The notes beneath the pieces were generated by a model. The model searched no databases and was not told the origin of the DNA. It saw nothing but the letters and a program-made list of their open reading frames with translations. From positions 45,108-109,107 of IMG/VR virus record IMGVR_UViG_3300017989_000073: a DNA stretch of 64,000 bases, one strand, 5' to 3'. The position numbers were made by a program, and so were the translations under genes. The DNA is from a virus. Positions 7,234-16,889 of the stretch are shown here, one piece after another; position 1 is the first letter of the stretch, and every line of letters starts with the position of its first letter.

Positions 7234-10200
7234 GTGGGTTTGAACTTCATGGGCTGCGGTTTCAGCTTTGGGGCCAAAGACTCTGGTCTGAACGCTGCGC
7301 TCGGTAACGTCGACACCCAGTTCAAGCAGCTGAACGACTCGCTCAGTGACTTTCAGCACACCGCCGCAGAAGGGCTCGCCCCGGCTGGAGGGCTATTCAG
7401 CGGTCTTGGTGATGAACTCAAAGAGTTCGAGGGCGTCGAGTGGTCATTCGACGACCTAGATCTGAGTCTTCCGAGCGACCCCAAGGAGCAGGTAGACGAC
7501 CTCTCGGTCGCTATGGGTGGTATGGCTGCCGAGGCAGCTGTCGGTGGTACGAAGTTTGGTCGCATGGCGAACTCGGTTCTTGGAGGGGCCGGGAAGATAA
7601 CGGGGGCTCTGGGCTGGGTTGGTATGGCTCTCGGGCCGATCATTGCTGGGTTTGGTCAGGCGGCGGAGTCGGCCGGAGGTATGGTTGATGCTGTGACAGG
7701 CCTACCTCGCCGGGCCGGGGACGCGATTCACCGGATCGCGAATGAGGGCGTGAACCTGACCAACAGCCTGGAGGCCGAGGCTGTCTCTCTGGGTCAGACG
7801 GCACGGCAAGTCGGCGCGAACATGGGGTATATCGGCAGCGACCTCAATCGGTTTGTCCAGCAGTCTACCAGCATGGCTATGGGACTCAACATCGGGGCGG
7901 ATGAGGCCGCCAGGGCCATTCGTGCGTGGGACGAATCTGCTGAGGTGCTGGGAGCGACAGGTCTCCGGAGCGCTCAGGATGTGGCTAGGCTAACTTCGGC
8001 GCTCGGAATCAACGCCGACGTTCTTCGTAATTCGACTCTAGAGCTGCGAAATCTTGGGGCTTCGGACGAGCAGATCAACTTGGTCACTTCTGCTCTGACG
8101 CAGATGGGTCGTGAGACGGGGGATGTAGCTGGCGCCTTGAATGAGCTTCCACAGGTTTTGCAGATGCTTGAACGTCGTCGGGCTCTGGGGGATACGCCGG
8201 AGCAGATGGCTGCGTTTGCGGCTGACACCGCTGCGGCTGCGCGAGGATTGTTCGCACTGACGCAGGACTCAGATCGAGCCCGTCAGATGGCTTCCGAGCT
8301 GGCCGGGACTGTAACGGAGAGTCGAGAAGCGTTCCAGAACATGTTTGCAGGCACTGAGGATCAGCTTCCTCAGCTGGTCACGGAGCTTGCTGTCACCCGA
8401 GGTGAGGTGAACGAGTCATTCCGCCTCATGCAGGCCGGTCCGGGCGGCCTTATCGAAGGCATGGGGCAGCTGGTCCAGAGCACCCGGGATAGCGGGGGCA
8501 ACGTTGGACGTCTGATGGAGTTCATGCGTGGGCGGCTGCAGCAGGTATTTGGTCCTGAGATGACGGCGACGCTGATCAACTTCTGGGGAACGATGGACTC
8601 GGAGACCGTCCAGGCGATGGGGTCTATTCGCAACGCCTCCGTTGACCTCACACAGTTGGCTCGGGACGCCCACACGACCGGTCGCACGATGGACGAGGTC
8701 CTCGAACGCATGCGGGCCGGGTTTCAAACGGCGATGCGTCGGATTTCGCGGGCCGACTCGCGGGACTTTCTCCGGCGCACGCGCGACAGCCTGAGGGATC
8801 TTCGAGTGGCGGCGGGCGAAGCGGCGCGGTCTACCGGACCTCTCCGGGATGTCATGGGGCTTCTTTCTCGGTCCCAACAGCTAGGGGCTCTGGCTCTCAT
8901 GCCCGCCGAGCTGCGCGGTTCGGCGATAGCGGCCGACGAGCTACGTGGGCAGATCATGCCGCTTGTTGAAGCTTTCACGTCGTGGGGTGGCATTCTCGAC
9001 ACCGTGCTTGGGTATATTTCTATCTTCACGACGGATGTGATTACCGAGTGGGGGCGTTTGTCTAGAAGCGCTCGCCAAGCCGGGGAAGAGGCCATCGACC
9101 CCATGGTGATGCTTGGCCGGGCGATCGACAACCAGGCGCAACGGTACGCCTCCATCTTCGAGGAGTGGATTGGTGATATCGAACAGTGGGTGGTCCGCGC
9201 GGCGGAGGCGTTTTCCAACCTGAATTTCGATCAGCTCTTCGAGGGTCCGGCCGCTGGAGAAGAGGATCGCGGAGTCATGGGTGCTATCCGCCGAGTGGTG
9301 GAGAGACTAGGGGAGGTAGATTGGGCCGGGATATGGGCGAACATTCGGCAGGGTCTGGAGGGCCTGTTTGAGCACATTCGGCCATGGCTGGAAACCAAGA
9401 TGACTCAGTTCCGGGAGATCATTTGGAATCGCATCGGTGAATGGTGGGAGGGGATTGATTGGAACCAGGTGTTCAGCCAGATCGGTGACCTCGCCGCTAG
9501 CTTGTGGGAGGCTGTCCAGCCGGCTCTGGAGGTTCTTGGGACGATGATCGGGCAGTGGTTCCGAGACCATTGGCTTGACGTGTTCATGGTGTCGAGCACA
9601 GCGCTGTCGGCAGCTATCGTTGCGGCGTTGGTTGCCGCGCTTACGGTTGGAGCGGCTTTGTTGGTAGCCCCATTTGTAGGCCTCTGGGCAATCGTTGCTG
9701 AGGGGTGGGAGCGCTGGGGGGATAATGTCCGGGAGGTTGTCGGAGCGGTAGCGGTATGGTTCCAAGAGCTGTGGGAGCCTGTAGCTGAGGAGTTTTTGGA
9801 GCTGTGGGATGGGGCGTTTGGTACTTTCGAGTCGATGTGGGAGAACGCCACGTCTGCGCCACAGCGCTTCGAGAGGTGGTTGCGTGGTCTTTGGACCGGG
9901 TTTGTGCAGTGGTTTCGGAACGTGTTTCCGCAGACGACCCAAGCTATCGAGGAAGTGCTCCCGCAGTGGGTAGCTCGATTTGAGGAACTTAGGACTCGTC
10001 TTGCTGAGATATGGGGAAGTATCCGGGAGAACATAGCTCTAGCGTTGTCGTCGGTTCAAGAGGGGGTGATAACCCCGTTTTTCAACAACCTCACGGCGGC
10101 GTGGGAGGGAATCAGCGAGGTGGCTGGTACGGTGTGGTCGACGATCAGCGAGTCGATCGGCAGTGTGTGGGAGGATCTGGTAGGTGTCCCGGAGCGGATT

Positions 10201-11031
10201 CAAGAGGGGTGGAGTGGGCTGACGGCTATCCTGTCTCCCATTTTCGAGAGCCTGACACAGGCTATCCAGCCAGTGACGCAAGCGTTTCAAACTCTGGGTG
10301 ACGCTGGACGGGGGCAGCTCGATTCGATTCTGGCTGCCGCTGTACGGTTGTTTGGGAACTCCATCAACACAGTGGTGGGGCGAGATATGGAGGCGACCGA
10401 GGAAGTCATGACTTCGGCCGCTAACAGTGTGTCCGAGACGATGCAGGCTGTTCTCCACGACGCAACCGTGAATGCGATCGTGTCTGGGTTCCAGGAGGGC
10501 TTCGCCGCTGTAGTGGAGAACATGGGCGAGTTCTCGGAGGCGATGGTCGATCACTTCACGACCATGGCCGAGGGCATCTCCGAGATCATGACAGACCTGT
10601 TCAGTCGGGTGCTGGCGCAGTCGCTCGTCACGATGGAAGGAACCGAGACAGCTGTTGAAGGCATCATTGCCCGGCTTCGGACGATAACCGCGGCTAACGC
10701 GCGTCTGGCTGAGGCTCGGGGAGCAGCAGCATCAGCACTGGCTCGCCCGGCGGATGAAGAGGCGATGCGACGGCGCCTAGCTCAACTTCGGGGGAATGAG
10801 GTCCTTCAGGCCATCCACCATCCGGATTGGTATCGAGGAGTGGGAGGTCGCGGGGGATACCAGCAGTTGTTCGTGGCCAAGATGGACGAACTCCGGGAGG
10901 CGGTGGCTGCTCTTGGTGTAAATCCAACGGCAGGAACAACTGAGGAGCGCCGGCGAACGATTCGAGAGGCCCAAGCAGCGGTTTCTCGGATTGGGGGCCA
11001 TCCTGGTATGCCGGGTGGTCCAGGGAGATAA
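7234..11031 (+). CDS. Tape measure protein
   Basis: 1265 residues, one of the longest genes here, placed right after the tail chaperone. It spans the tail lumen and sets tail length; at roughly 1.5 A per residue the tail would be near 190 nm. It is mostly helical with Ala/Gly-rich segments near residues 110-150, long amphipathic helices, and a strongly hydrophobic stretch about residues 785-825 (ALSAAIVAALVAAL, then GAALLVAPFVGLW), usual for the part that enters the host membrane. Repeated W-x-x-hydrophobic helices follow. No peptidase or lysozyme motif is seen. GTG start after AGGAGG. Confidence 0.93.
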   Translation: MGLNFMGCGFSFGAKDSGLNAALGNVDTQFKQLNDSLSDFQHTAAEGLAPAGGLFSGLGDELKEFEGVEWSFDDLDLSLPSDPKEQVDDLSVAMGGMAAEAAVGGTKFGRMANSVLGGAGKITGALGWVGMALGPIIAGFGQAAESAGGMVDAVTGLPRRAGDAIHRIANEGVNLTNSLEAEAVSLGQTARQVGANMGYIGSDLNRFVQQSTSMAMGLNIGADEAARAIRAWDESAEVLGATGLRSAQDVARLTSALGINADVLRNSTLELRNLGASDEQINLVTSALTQMGRETGDVAGALNELPQVLQMLERRRALGDTPEQMAAFAADTAAAARGLFALTQDSDRARQMASELAGTVTESREAFQNMFAGTEDQLPQLVTELAVTRGEVNESFRLMQAGPGGLIEGMGQLVQSTRDSGGNVGRLMEFMRGRLQQVFGPEMTATLINFWGTMDSETVQAMGSIRNASVDLTQLARDAHTTGRTMDEVLERMRAGFQTAMRRISRADSRDFLRRTRDSLRDLRVAAGEAARSTGPLRDVMGLLSRSQQLGALALMPAELRGSAIAADELRGQIMPLVEAFTSWGGILDTVLGYISIFTTDVITEWGRLSRSARQAGEEAIDPMVMLGRAIDNQAQRYASIFEEWIGDIEQWVVRAAEAFSNLNFDQLFEGPAAGEEDRGVMGAIRRVVERLGEVDWAGIWANIRQGLEGLFEHIRPWLETKMTQFREIIWNRIGEWWEGIDWNQVFSQIGDLAASLWEAVQPALEVLGTMIGQWFRDHWLDVFMVSSTALSAAIVAALVAALTVGAALLVAPFVGLWAIVAEGWERWGDNVREVVGAVAVWFQELWEPVAEEFLELWDGAFGTFESMWENATSAPQRFERWLRGLWTGFVQWFRNVFPQTTQAIEEVLPQWVARFEELRTRLAEIWGSIRENIALALSSVQEGVITPFFNNLTAAWEGISEVAGTVWSTISESIGSVWEDLVGVPERIQEGWSGLTAILSPIFESLTQAIQPVTQAFQTLGDAGRGQLDSILAAAVRLFGNSINTVVGRDMEATEEVMTSAANSVSETMQAVLHDATVNAIVSGFQEGFAAVVENMGEFSEAMVDHFTTMAEGISEIMTDLFSRVLAQSLVTMEGTETAVEGIIARLRTITAANARLAEARGAAASALARPADEEAMRRRLAQLRGNEVLQAIHHPDWYRGVGGRGGYQQLFVAKMDELREAVAALGVNPTAGTTEERRRTIREAQAAVSRIGGHPGMPGGPGR

Positions 11032-11034
11032 GGC

Positions 11035-11358
11035 ATGGCTGTATCGGTGCAGAGCGGGAGTCGGCTCCGTTTTGGGGAACTGACCGAGGTTGACGGTGTA
11101 GAGTTTTGGGAGGTCCTTGATCTTCCTGCCATCCCTACGCAGAAGGACGATCTCGTGCATCGTGTGATCGGAGCTGATCGTCTCGATCTCCTAGCTCATC
11201 GGTATTACCAGGACTCGCGGTTGTGGTGGGCGATAGCTGTTGCCAATGATATGGAGGAAGTCCCGACGGAGTTGAATGTAGGGGACGAGATCCGCATTCC
11301 GTCTCCTCGTTATGTGACCCAGGTGCTGTTCAAGAAGGCCTCGGTTCAAAGGCGGTAA
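11035..11358 (+). CDS. Baseplate wedge/hub protein, gp53/LysM-like
   Basis: 107 residues. The core, DRLDLLAHRYYQDSRLWWAIAVAND followed by LNVGDEIRIPSP, is the LysM-like pattern of T4 gp53 and of small LysM tail proteins encoded between tape measure and hub. In virions this domain holds hub or wedge together rather than binding the cell wall. It starts three bases after the tape measure stop and is followed at once by the hub gene. Confidence 0.85.
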   Translation: MAVSVQSGSRLRFGELTEVDGVEFWEVLDLPAIPTQKDDLVHRVIGADRLDLLAHRYYQDSRLWWAIAVANDMEEVPTELNVGDEIRIPSPRYVTQVLFKKASVQRR

Positions 11359-11359
11359 C

Positions 11360-12808
11360 GTGCCAACTTTCGACTTCTCGGCTCCGTTTGTAGCGGCTCG
11401 GATCATTCTTCCGAGTGGGGATGCGTACCCGCTCTGGACGAATACAGGGGGAGCTGAGATTGGTCTTCCTGCTGTGCCCGGGCAGAAGAGTTTGCAAGCG
11501 TTGTCCTTTCTGCAGGAAGTGCAAGTGGAGATGAACCTCTCGGGCCTACCTAAGGTGTCGGCTCAGTTGAGCCCTCCGTTTGAGGACGGGATGAAGTTTT
11601 TGGACTCTCCACTTGCGGACGGACGTTTGACGAACCGCCTCGAAGTCCAGCTCGGGTACACCGGAGGTACAAGCGACGGAGGAGCGCTCCTATCGCCTCC
11701 ATATGCAGTGGCCTTGGTTGCTCCTGAGGTCTCGATAGACGTTGACGTGCAGATCAACCTGAAGGGTCAAGGGTTAGGTAGTCAGGCTCAACGGCAACCC
11801 GGGCGTATAACGCCGGGTCGAGGAGAGACCCGAAAGAACCTCATACGGAGATTGGTAGCTGGGGAAGGGGAAGGGCGGAGAACGCTAGAGGTGGACTTCT
11901 CGAGTGTGCCTGAGACGTCCGAAGCTGGGAGATACCTGAATGAGTCGGCTGCCGGGTTTGTGCAGGGCGGCCGATCGGACTGGTTTGCGTTGTGGGAGAT
12001 GGCGGAGCGCACGCAGTGCTTCATGCTCATTGTCGGGCCGCGTGTGTCAGGAGGGGCTTCGCGCTTGCTGTGGCTTCCTCGGGTGGACACGTTCTCTCGA
12101 CCTCCTACTCGCAGGTTCAGGCTTTACCACTATCCGGGAGGGAGGTTGCAGGGCGTTGGCGGTCTACAACTACAGGCTGGACAGCTATCCGAGGTGGAGC
12201 TACCTATTTTGTCTTTTTCGTGCAACACCGAAGCCGTTTGGAATGCGCTGACGTACCAAGATGTCCTCAACCATGGGGCTGCCCTCCGAAGTGTTGATCC
12301 GGATAGCGTTGAGCCGTCGGAAGAGATCATCACACTGGAGCAGACGGATGAGCCGGTGGATAGCGGAGAGGGAGGGCAGACACTGACCGCGACTGATGAG
12401 CTTCCGGACGTCCCGAATCAGGTTCCCGGTGATCCGGATAACCCGGATGCTGTGGCGAGGGCCGAAGCTGAGGTTCGTACTGGGGCAGCGATGAGTCTGC
12501 AGTGTGAGCTGGAGACGATCGGCGACCCGACAATACTTCCTGGGGATATGGTGGCTTTGTCCGGGTTGGGGAGGCGGTTCGATAACCAGGTATACCGGGT
12601 GGATGCCGTCACACACTCGATAGGGATGGGAGGGTTTACGACGAATCTGCGGCTCCAATCGAATGTGGATGCTGCTCGATCCGAAGGTACGAGGCAGCCA
12701 ACCGGTCGTGCCAATACAACCGATGTGGAGGATAGTCCTGCGTACACCGCATCCGTGCATCGGAGTCAGGCGGAACGAGCGAGGGCGGAGCTTCGAGGGG
12801 GTGGTTGA
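11360..12808 (+). CDS. Baseplate hub protein, gpD/gp27-like
   Basis: 482 residues. It forms the ring joining tube to spike. The C-terminal part (GDPTILPGDMVALSGLGRRFDNQVYRVDAV, residues about 405-435, ending GGFTTNLRLQSN) is the signature of P2 gpD/T4 gp27-type hubs. The N-terminal half carries the beta-barrel regions (FLQEVQVEMNLSGLPKVSAQL). A Glu/Asp-rich linker lies about residues 315-360. GTG start; the end overlaps the spike start by one base. The order hub-spike-W-J matches P2. Confidence 0.88.
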   Translation: MPTFDFSAPFVAARIILPSGDAYPLWTNTGGAEIGLPAVPGQKSLQALSFLQEVQVEMNLSGLPKVSAQLSPPFEDGMKFLDSPLADGRLTNRLEVQLGYTGGTSDGGALLSPPYAVALVAPEVSIDVDVQINLKGQGLGSQAQRQPGRITPGRGETRKNLIRRLVAGEGEGRRTLEVDFSSVPETSEAGRYLNESAAGFVQGGRSDWFALWEMAERTQCFMLIVGPRVSGGASRLLWLPRVDTFSRPPTRRFRLYHYPGGRLQGVGGLQLQAGQLSEVELPILSFSCNTEAVWNALTYQDVLNHGAALRSVDPDSVEPSEEIITLEQTDEPVDSGEGGQTLTATDELPDVPNQVPGDPDNPDAVARAEAEVRTGAAMSLQCELETIGDPTILPGDMVALSGLGRRFDNQVYRVDAVTHSIGMGGFTTNLRLQSNVDAARSEGTRQPTGRANTTDVEDSPAYTASVHRSQAERARAELRGGG

Positions 12809-13677
12809 TGGCTATCACGGCCGAAGAGATTTTGGACAACATCGTCCGATACGGGATTGAGTTCTATCGTATCTACCCAGGGCTTTACCGGGGCATCGTG
12901 ACGGCCAACGACGACCCGCAATCGCGTGGGAGGATTCAGGCACACGTTCCGTCTATGCAGGAGCAGCCTCCGGACATCTGGATCAAGGCGGCGGTACTAG
13001 GAGCTGGAGACGGTCGCGGTATTTTTTGGCCACCGGAGGTAGGAGATCCGGTGTACGTGTCGTTCGCACAGGGGCAGCCCGGACGCCCGGAGTGCTATAT
13101 CGGCGGTTGGTGGGGTCAGCGCGACGGGACGTCGGACGTGCCTGAGGGCCTTGGTTACTCGGGGGACTATCCAGACATCCGCGGGATGGTTACCCGGTTG
13201 GGTCACAAGCTCGTGTTCAGCGATGCAGATGGGGATGAGCGCGTAGAGATCATCTGGAACAAGCCGAACTCGGATGATGAGGCCCGCACCGACCGGTCGA
13301 AGACAGCGGCGCCCGGAGAGGTCGCGCAGGGAGGTGGTAGTGCCTCGATCAAGTTCACTGCTGACGGGTCGATGGAGATTACTGACAGCGCGAATCCTGC
13401 CCAGACGATCAAGACAAATGCGACCGATGGGACAATCGAGGTCGCCGACAAGAACGGGAACAAGGTGGTTCTCAGCGCAGCAGGAGCGCGTGTCGAGGCT
13501 GCTTCGATCGATCTCGGTGGGAGCGAGACATCGCCATCAACAGAGCCGGGTGTGTTGGGAACAAAGTGGTACACCTGGGCTGTCTCGCACACGCACGCGA
13601 CTCCGGTAGGGCCGTCTGGAGTTGCAACGCCGCCGCCTGACCCTTCGATCCTCTCCCAGATCGTGAGGATGAAGTGA
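12808..13677 (+). CDS. Central spike protein, gpV/gp5-like
   Basis: 289 residues. The N-terminal OB-fold (about 20-105: GLYRGIVTANDDPQSRGRIQAHVP, then WPPEVGDPVYVSFAQGQPGRP) is typical of gpV/gp5. The middle and C-terminus are short beta repeats (GSMEITDSANPAQTI, GTIEVADKNGNKVVL) expected of the triple-stranded beta-helix needle, then SIDLGG and an HTHATPVG stretch that could bind metal at the tip or belong to a tip-complex site. No lysozyme domain is inserted, unlike T4 gp5. ATG chosen over a preceding TTG; overlaps the hub stop. Confidence 0.9.
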   Translation: MAITAEEILDNIVRYGIEFYRIYPGLYRGIVTANDDPQSRGRIQAHVPSMQEQPPDIWIKAAVLGAGDGRGIFWPPEVGDPVYVSFAQGQPGRPECYIGGWWGQRDGTSDVPEGLGYSGDYPDIRGMVTRLGHKLVFSDADGDERVEIIWNKPNSDDEARTDRSKTAAPGEVAQGGGSASIKFTADGSMEITDSANPAQTIKTNATDGTIEVADKNGNKVVLSAAGARVEAASIDLGGSETSPSTEPGVLGTKWYTWAVSHTHATPVGPSGVATPPPDPSILSQIVRMK

Positions 13678-14234
13678 GCCTCGACGTAAACAAGCTCTAC
13701 AACGGGTTTGTGACGTGGTTTGAGACGCCGCAGAGCGTGATCACTTACGCTCAGGCGGAAGCGAAGATGGCGAGTGTCTACCACGTCTACGCGCAAGACG
13801 CGGAGGATGTGTCGGGGGAGAGGCTGGAGAACGCTTCGGAACGTCCGTTTAGAGATCAGCTCGCGTTTCAGCGCAGCCAGACCGCTCGACAGTTCGCCGA
13901 TCAGCTCGATGCTGCCTTTGTTGCCTACTGGCAGGACTTGACGTTTCCTACTTTGGTGGTGCCTCCGGCAGATCCGCCGTGTCCGAATGTTGGGGGCACG
14001 GGCGAGTTTTCTGTTGAGACCGCAGCCGTGGTGTCGGAGGTGTCTCCGCGGGCGATGTACGATGCGGTACTACCGGTCTTGACCACCTCGGACGAGCCGG
14101 CGCGGTTGAAGGCGCGGAAGCTGGCAGACGCGATGGACCGAGTAACGAAGAGCGCTGTGACGGTGCTCATCACTGGGGAGGACACGACGACGCCCACCCC
14201 GGTTGCAATAACCAACACGTGCACGGTGTTCTGA
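13674..14234 (+). CDS. Baseplate-region protein, unknown
   Basis: 186 residues, not recognised. The first about 90 residues are helical (WFETPQSVITYAQAEAKMASVYHVYAQ, then FQRSQTARQFADQLDAAFVAYWQDL). A Pro/Gly linker follows, then a second helical part (ARLKARKLADAMDRVTKSAVTVLI) and a Thr/Pro-rich tail. It starts with GTG overlapping the spike stop and ends overlapping the gp25-like start, so it is translated with the baseplate block and is probably a structural or assembly component. Confidence 0.65.
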   Translation: MSLDVNKLYNGFVTWFETPQSVITYAQAEAKMASVYHVYAQDAEDVSGERLENASERPFRDQLAFQRSQTARQFADQLDAAFVAYWQDLTFPTLVVPPADPPCPNVGGTGEFSVETAAVVSEVSPRAMYDAVLPVLTTSDEPARLKARKLADAMDRVTKSAVTVLITGEDTTTPTPVAITNTCTVF

Positions 14235-14611
14235 TGGCTACTCCGGTTATTTACAAGGGGATCAAGTATCCGTTTCAGAAGAGTGGTACAGGGTTGCCTG
14301 CAGCAGCGACGGATGACGACGTCATCAAAGATTCGCTCACGCAGCTAATCATGACGACGAACGGTGAGCGCGTGATGCGCCCCGATGTCGGCACCAACGC
14401 CAAGGCGTTTGTATTCGAGAACAACGATGTCGTCCTCGGCAATCTTATCCGGGCAGAGGTTCAGGCTGTGATCGGAAAGTACGAGCCTCGGGTTCAGCTG
14501 GTCGATGTGCGGGTCGAGCAGCGGCGTTCGGAAGTCATTCTGACGATCAGCTACATAGTGTTGTCCACGAGAAAGCCGGGGTCGGCTGCAATGGCGATTC
14601 CTGCGTTGTGA
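14234..14611 (+). CDS. Baseplate wedge protein, gp25/W-like
   Basis: 125 residues. The pattern KGIKYPFQKSGTGLPAAATDDDVIKDSL, then TTNGERVMRPDVGTNAKAFVFENND, is that of the gp25/W family, which joins the wedge to the sheath and starts sheath assembly. The fold is lysozyme-like in name only; phage members are structural. Start at the ATG overlapping the previous stop (TGATG), since the upstream GTG would only add five residues. Confidence 0.92.
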   Translation: MATPVIYKGIKYPFQKSGTGLPAAATDDDVIKDSLTQLIMTTNGERVMRPDVGTNAKAFVFENNDVVLGNLIRAEVQAVIGKYEPRVQLVDVRVEQRRSEVILTISYIVLSTRKPGSAAMAIPAL

Positions 14612-14621
14612 GAGGGTGGTT

Positions 14622-16784
14622 ATGGTGGAGCTTGCACTAGGGTCCCTGAACCGTGCCCGGTATGCTGGGCTGGATTTCGATACCCACAATGATGACCTGT
14701 TGGCCCAGCTACAGGTGAAGTACGCTTCCGACTTCAACGATTTCTCCGTGTCTAGCCTCGGGATCATGTTGTTGGACCTGACGGCTTACGGGTTGGATAC
14801 GATGAGTTTCTATCTGGATCGGCGGGCGACCGACACCTACCTCGCCACCGCCCGCACACGAGCCAGCGTGTCCCGCACGAGTAGGCAGCTCGGGTACAAG
14901 ATGGGCGGAGCTGTTGCGTCATCGGTCGACTTACACGTCACGGTTCGGGAAGTGTTTGCGTTCGATGTGACGGTTCCAGCCAGGTTCCAGTTCGATGGGC
15001 CGGACGGGCTGATTTTCGAGTGCGCGGAGGATGTTGTTTTCACCCCCGCTGAGCAGGGGATTGCCAACCACAAAGTCATCCCGGCATACGAGGGAGAGAC
15101 GATACAGGAGAGTTTTGTATCGGATGGGACCTCTGCCCAGGTGTTCGAGCTTCGGCGCATTCCGGAGGACGAGTTCGTTGTTCAGGGCACTGTGGAGGTG
15201 ACTGTTGATGGGGCGGTGTGGGACGAGTCCGACTTACTCGAGTATGGTGCAACGGACCAGTTCGAGGCAGGGTACAACGACGATCCGTCCACTATTCGAT
15301 TTGGAGATGGAATCGCCGGGAATATCCCGACGGCCGGGGCGTCGATAAACGTCACGTACGTTGCTTCCAGAGGTAAGTCGGGGCTGGTCTCTTCGGGCAC
15401 GATTGACGAGGAAACGACCCCACTGGTTGTGGCGTTCACAGAGATTCCTCTCACGATTACCAACCCGGAGGGGTCTTCAGGTGGGGATGATCGCGAGACG
15501 CTTGCCAGCGCGAAGGCGTTCGCACCCAAGGTTTGGAAATCGGCTGGGAAGGCGATCACTGGCGAGGACTACGACGGTCTGGCGGGATCATACGCGGACC
15601 CACTGTTCGGGCGTGTAGCTGTGGCGAAAGCGATCTCTTCCAGATCGGCCGGAGGGGACCTGACGGTTCAGAACTACATGACGAATATTCTGAACCAGGT
15701 CGATGCTCTGAATTCGTCGCTCACAATATCGACGGGTAACATAGGTGATGCTCTTGATATCGCCAGAACGGCTCTGACTGACCTTTCCTCGGCTATTGGG
15801 GACATCGCTTCTGAGCTGGCTTCGATTGAGTCGGAGGCCACCACTGCCAGGGCGTCCGCACGGGCAATAAAGAACAGCACGGGGGAGATTTCTACGGACG
15901 CTTCCGATATCAAGGGGCACGTTTCGAGTGGTATTGCTCTGGTGAACGCTTCGAGTGCCGACCCTACCGAGAAGAGTAATATCAATGCCCAGTTCAACCT
16001 GATCGATGCGGAGGCGGATGCTATCACCTCCGCGGCGGCGAGTGTGGAGGCCTCGGCCAATGCCATCGTCAGCGATGCCAACTCGATCCGCACTTCGACG
16101 GAGGAGACCGGGACCGATCTTGTCACCTCCGGTACCTACCTGAACGATGCGACCCAGCAAGGGGTCACCCTCGTGGCCCAGGTGGCCATTATCCAGACAG
16201 AATCGGACGCTATTGACACTGCGAATGCGGACCTCGTGACTGTGGTGGAAACTTCCAGGGACGGGATCAACGCTCACCTGGATCGCGTGCTCGCTTCCGA
16301 CTGCAAGGCGAACCTTGTAACAGTGGCAATTCTGGCTCGGGATGCGGGTGGGTTCTACACGGCGCCATCGACTGGTCTCATCGATTCTCTTCAAACGGAC
16401 TTGGACGCTCGTAAGGAGGTGACCCAGTCGGTAGCTGTCACGTCAGGGGAGAATTCACTCGTTCGACCTGTGATTACCGTGCGTGTGGGGATCTTCAAGA
16501 ACTACTCCACGGCAGCCATAAAGACGGCAGTGGAAGCGGCGGTGCAGGGCGTCCTTCGCGGCCGAGCGGTGGGGGTGTCGCTTTACGAGTCTGATCTGGA
16601 CGACGTGATTCTCGCGATTGACGGGGTAGCCTTCGTCAACGCCCGTATTTCTGGCCACTTGGATACGGACGGTACTACGACACTCACCTCGAAGCTGGAT
16701 GCGAGCGGTAACCTAATCATCGAGGAGAGCGAAGTCATTACGTTGGGCACGATCACTGTGAACCCCGAGGTCTATACCACATAG
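14622..16784 (+). CDS. Baseplate wedge protein, gp6/J-like, with coiled-coil insert
   Basis: 720 residues. N-terminal (FNDFSVSSLGIMLLDLTAYGLDTMSFYLDRRATDTYL) and middle parts match gpJ/gp6-type wedge proteins that form the inner baseplate iris. About residues 350-565 are an inserted, Ala/Ser/Asp-rich heptad region that splits the domain between strands VAVAKA and NLVTVAIL; the family domain then resumes (STGLIDSLQTDLDARKEVTQSVAV). The insert probably forms a coiled-coil arm, perhaps a fibre attachment site. ATG at 14622 was chosen because AGAGGG lies just before it. Confidence 0.85.
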   Translation: MVELALGSLNRARYAGLDFDTHNDDLLAQLQVKYASDFNDFSVSSLGIMLLDLTAYGLDTMSFYLDRRATDTYLATARTRASVSRTSRQLGYKMGGAVASSVDLHVTVREVFAFDVTVPARFQFDGPDGLIFECAEDVVFTPAEQGIANHKVIPAYEGETIQESFVSDGTSAQVFELRRIPEDEFVVQGTVEVTVDGAVWDESDLLEYGATDQFEAGYNDDPSTIRFGDGIAGNIPTAGASINVTYVASRGKSGLVSSGTIDEETTPLVVAFTEIPLTITNPEGSSGGDDRETLASAKAFAPKVWKSAGKAITGEDYDGLAGSYADPLFGRVAVAKAISSRSAGGDLTVQNYMTNILNQVDALNSSLTISTGNIGDALDIARTALTDLSSAIGDIASELASIESEATTARASARAIKNSTGEISTDASDIKGHVSSGIALVNASSADPTEKSNINAQFNLIDAEADAITSAAASVEASANAIVSDANSIRTSTEETGTDLVTSGTYLNDATQQGVTLVAQVAIIQTESDAIDTANADLVTVVETSRDGINAHLDRVLASDCKANLVTVAILARDAGGFYTAPSTGLIDSLQTDLDARKEVTQSVAVTSGENSLVRPVITVRVGIFKNYSTAAIKTAVEAAVQGVLRGRAVGVSLYESDLDDVILAIDGVAFVNARISGHLDTDGTTTLTSKLDASGNLIIEESEVITLGTITVNPEVYTT

Positions 16785-16840
16785 GCGCTGTATTCATTGA
16801 GATTTTACACCGGACGCGGTGGCGGGATCGGCGTGCTGGG

Positions 16841-16884
16841 TGGTACACTGAGCCAAGTTTGACACTTTGGCGGGGGAAGGGAGA
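16841..16884 (+). promoter_or_regulatory. Leader hairpin next to ribosome site
   Basis: After a TACACT box at 16844-16849 (a possible -10, without a good -35), GCCAAG/TTTGGC fold around an eight-base loop (16852-16871), and the Shine-Dalgarno sequence AAGGGAG follows at once. The same hairpin-then-ribosome-site design recurs at several promoters at 40.6 kb and beyond 58.9 kb. Confidence 0.4.
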
Positions 16885-16889
16885 CACCC

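Noticed and set aside
14234-14611. Endolysin activity for the gp25-like protein
   Set aside because: The gp25/W family has only a lysozyme-like fold and is structural in phages.
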